Source: Pseudoalteromonas galatheae (GTDB lineage: Bacteria; Pseudomonadota; Gammaproteobacteria; Enterobacterales; Alteromonadaceae). Taken from it: DNA of 64,000 bases. The position numbers were made by a program, and so were the translations under genes. Below are positions 63,210 to 64,000 of this stretch, piece by piece. The stretch is from contig NZ_PNCO02000001.1 of assembly GCF_005886105.2 (NCBI RefSeq), forward strand, positions 2,663,001 through 2,727,000, in the 5' to 3' direction. Position 1 is the first letter of the stretch. Every line of letters starts with the position of its first letter. Under the pieces are notes generated by a model. It saw only the letters and a list, made by a program, of their open reading frames with translations, searched no databases and was not told the DNA's origin.

Positions 63210-63905
63210 TTACAGCTGGTTTAGGTACGTCAGCATTTTCTCAGCGACAAGTTCAGAGCTTGCTGGATTTTGTCCTGTAAACAGTAAGCCATCTCTAATG
63301 GCAAACACATTCCAGTCATCCACTTTTTGGAAATCTGCACCTCGTTTAACCAGCTCATCTTCTAATAAAAATGGCACGACATCAGTTAGCCCGACGGCCT
63401 CCTCTTCACTATTCGTAAAACCAGACACCACCTTACCTTTTACCAGATATTCGCCCGATGTAGCTTTTACATCCATCAGCACAGCGGTTGCATGGCATAC
63501 CGCACCAACTGGTTTATCTGCAGCTAAAAAGGAACTGATCAATTGGATTGAATTGGTATCTGTTGCTAAATCCCATAGAGGTCCGTGACCGCCTGGGTAA
63601 AATACGGCGTCAAAATCTGCCGCGTTCACCTCTGCTAGCGGCAGCGTATTTGCCACCAGTTCCTGCGTTTTTTGATCATCAAAATAGCGCTTAGTACTGT
63701 CGGTTTGGAAATCAGGCTGTTCGCTTTTTGGGTCAATTGGCGGCTGACCACCTTTTGGTGAAGCAAGCGTTACTTCTACCCCTGCATCCACAAAGGCATA
63801 GTAAGGTGCAGCAAACTCTTCAATCCAAAACCCTGTCTTCTCACCTGTGTTGCCTAGTTCTGCATGTGACGTTAGCACCATTAAAATTTTCTTTGCTGTC
63901 ATCAA
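63210..63905 (-). CDS. DJ-1/PfpI family protein (class I glutamine-amidotransferase-like, Hsp31-like)
   Basis: 231 residues, cytoplasmic. MVLTSHAELGNTGEKTGFWI with EEFAAPYYAFVDAGVEVTLA opens the Hsp31/YhbO-like fold. The nucleophile elbow is VGAVCHATAVLMDVK (Cys), preceded by FDAVFYPGGHGPLWDLA. VSGFTNSEEEAVGLTDVVPF matches the glyoxalase III/Hsp31 subgroup. Either of two adjacent Met codons may start it. First gene of the operon with a CurA-like reductase and a GST, which together suggest protection from methylglyoxal or other reactive carbonyls. Confidence 0.88.
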   Translation of the reverse strand: MMTAKKILMVLTSHAELGNTGEKTGFWIEEFAAPYYAFVDAGVEVTLASPKGGQPPIDPKSEQPDFQTDSTKRYFDDQKTQELVANTLPLAEVNAADFDAVFYPGGHGPLWDLATDTNSIQLISSFLAADKPVGAVCHATAVLMDVKATSGEYLVKGKVVSGFTNSEEEAVGLTDVVPFLLEDELVKRGADFQKVDDWNVFAIRDGLLFTGQNPASSELVAEKMLTYLNQL

Positions 63906-64000
63906 AATTACCTCTCATTCTTTGTTCAAACTTCAGACTATTTAGCCTGCGGATAAATATAAAAGTATGAGCTTAAGACTAGTTAAACAATGCAGACAAA

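Overview
The window looks like chromosomal DNA of a marine gammaproteobacterium, most likely Pseudoalteromonas or a close Alteromonadales relative. The reasons are moderate, A/T-leaning composition, close protein similarity by eye to gammaproteobacterial housekeeping genes, the conserved block lysS-prfB-recJ-dsbC-xerD with divergent fldB, the trmN6/srmB pair, a TonB receptor, several Tat or lipoprotein exports, and short inverted-repeat elements with ACCAATTG-type ends. No database search was possible, so the genus is an inference.

Layout. 1-1601: 3' end of a MurR-like SIS regulator facing a NamZ-type exo-muramidase (peptidoglycan recycling). 1687-2603: a minus-strand tRNA operon (Ser-GCU, Arg-ACG, Arg-ACG) with a TTGACA promoter, a terminator, decayed tRNA-Arg 3' halves and a 166-bp tandem repeat holding REP-like palindromes. 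2668-9542: minus-strand core block lysS, prfB (with the programmed +1 frameshift), recJ, dsbC, xerD. 9623-12246: fldB, trmN6, srmB. 12284-16921: accessory region with a stalk-like membrane protein, an HNH protein, a methyltransferase, a wrecked REP-associated transposase and a DUF3859/Sel1 lipoprotein. 17336-22094: YbaK-like deacylase, EAL phosphodiesterase, and an ABC1/UbiB-like kinase gene cut in two by an IS110-family (IS1111-group) element. 22341-27680: two-component system, a frameshifted DUF1800 gene and its DUF1501 partner. 27892-31707: RhlE, a secreted beta-trefoil-like protein and DbpA. 31847-37883: three copies of a MITE-like element between an NmrA-type oxidoreductase, small proteins, an AcuI/YhdH reductase with its TetR regulator, a LysR regulator and an NHL-repeat protein. 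37883-42877: orphan TRAP-type binding protein, MauG-like dihaem protein and a BaeSR-like two-component system. 43005-51701: metallo-beta-lactamase-fold lipoprotein, several unrecognised proteins, a large DUF2339 membrane protein and a GNAT enzyme. 51963-57575: TonB receptor, HSL-type hydrolase, secreted lipase-like hydrolase and AraC regulator, which looks like an ester uptake and hydrolysis locus. 57704-63905: Na/Pi cotransporter, lipoprotein, acyltransferase, and a three-gene operon (DJ-1/PfpI, CurA-like reductase, GST) that suggests carbonyl or electrophile detoxification.

The most notable observation is the IS1111-group insertion. Removing the element restores the host kinase frame exactly, with an ambiguous CA at both edges. 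The long non-coding end of the element carries short copies of both junction sequences: GACATATAT of the left junction, and ACACCCAC of the uninterrupted target, twice. That is what the guide loops of a seekRNA/bridge RNA would look like. Other points worth a second look are the nested-palindrome MITE family, the tRNA-Arg/REP tandem array, possible attC-like palindromes between three co-oriented accessory genes, and the TonB-esterase locus.
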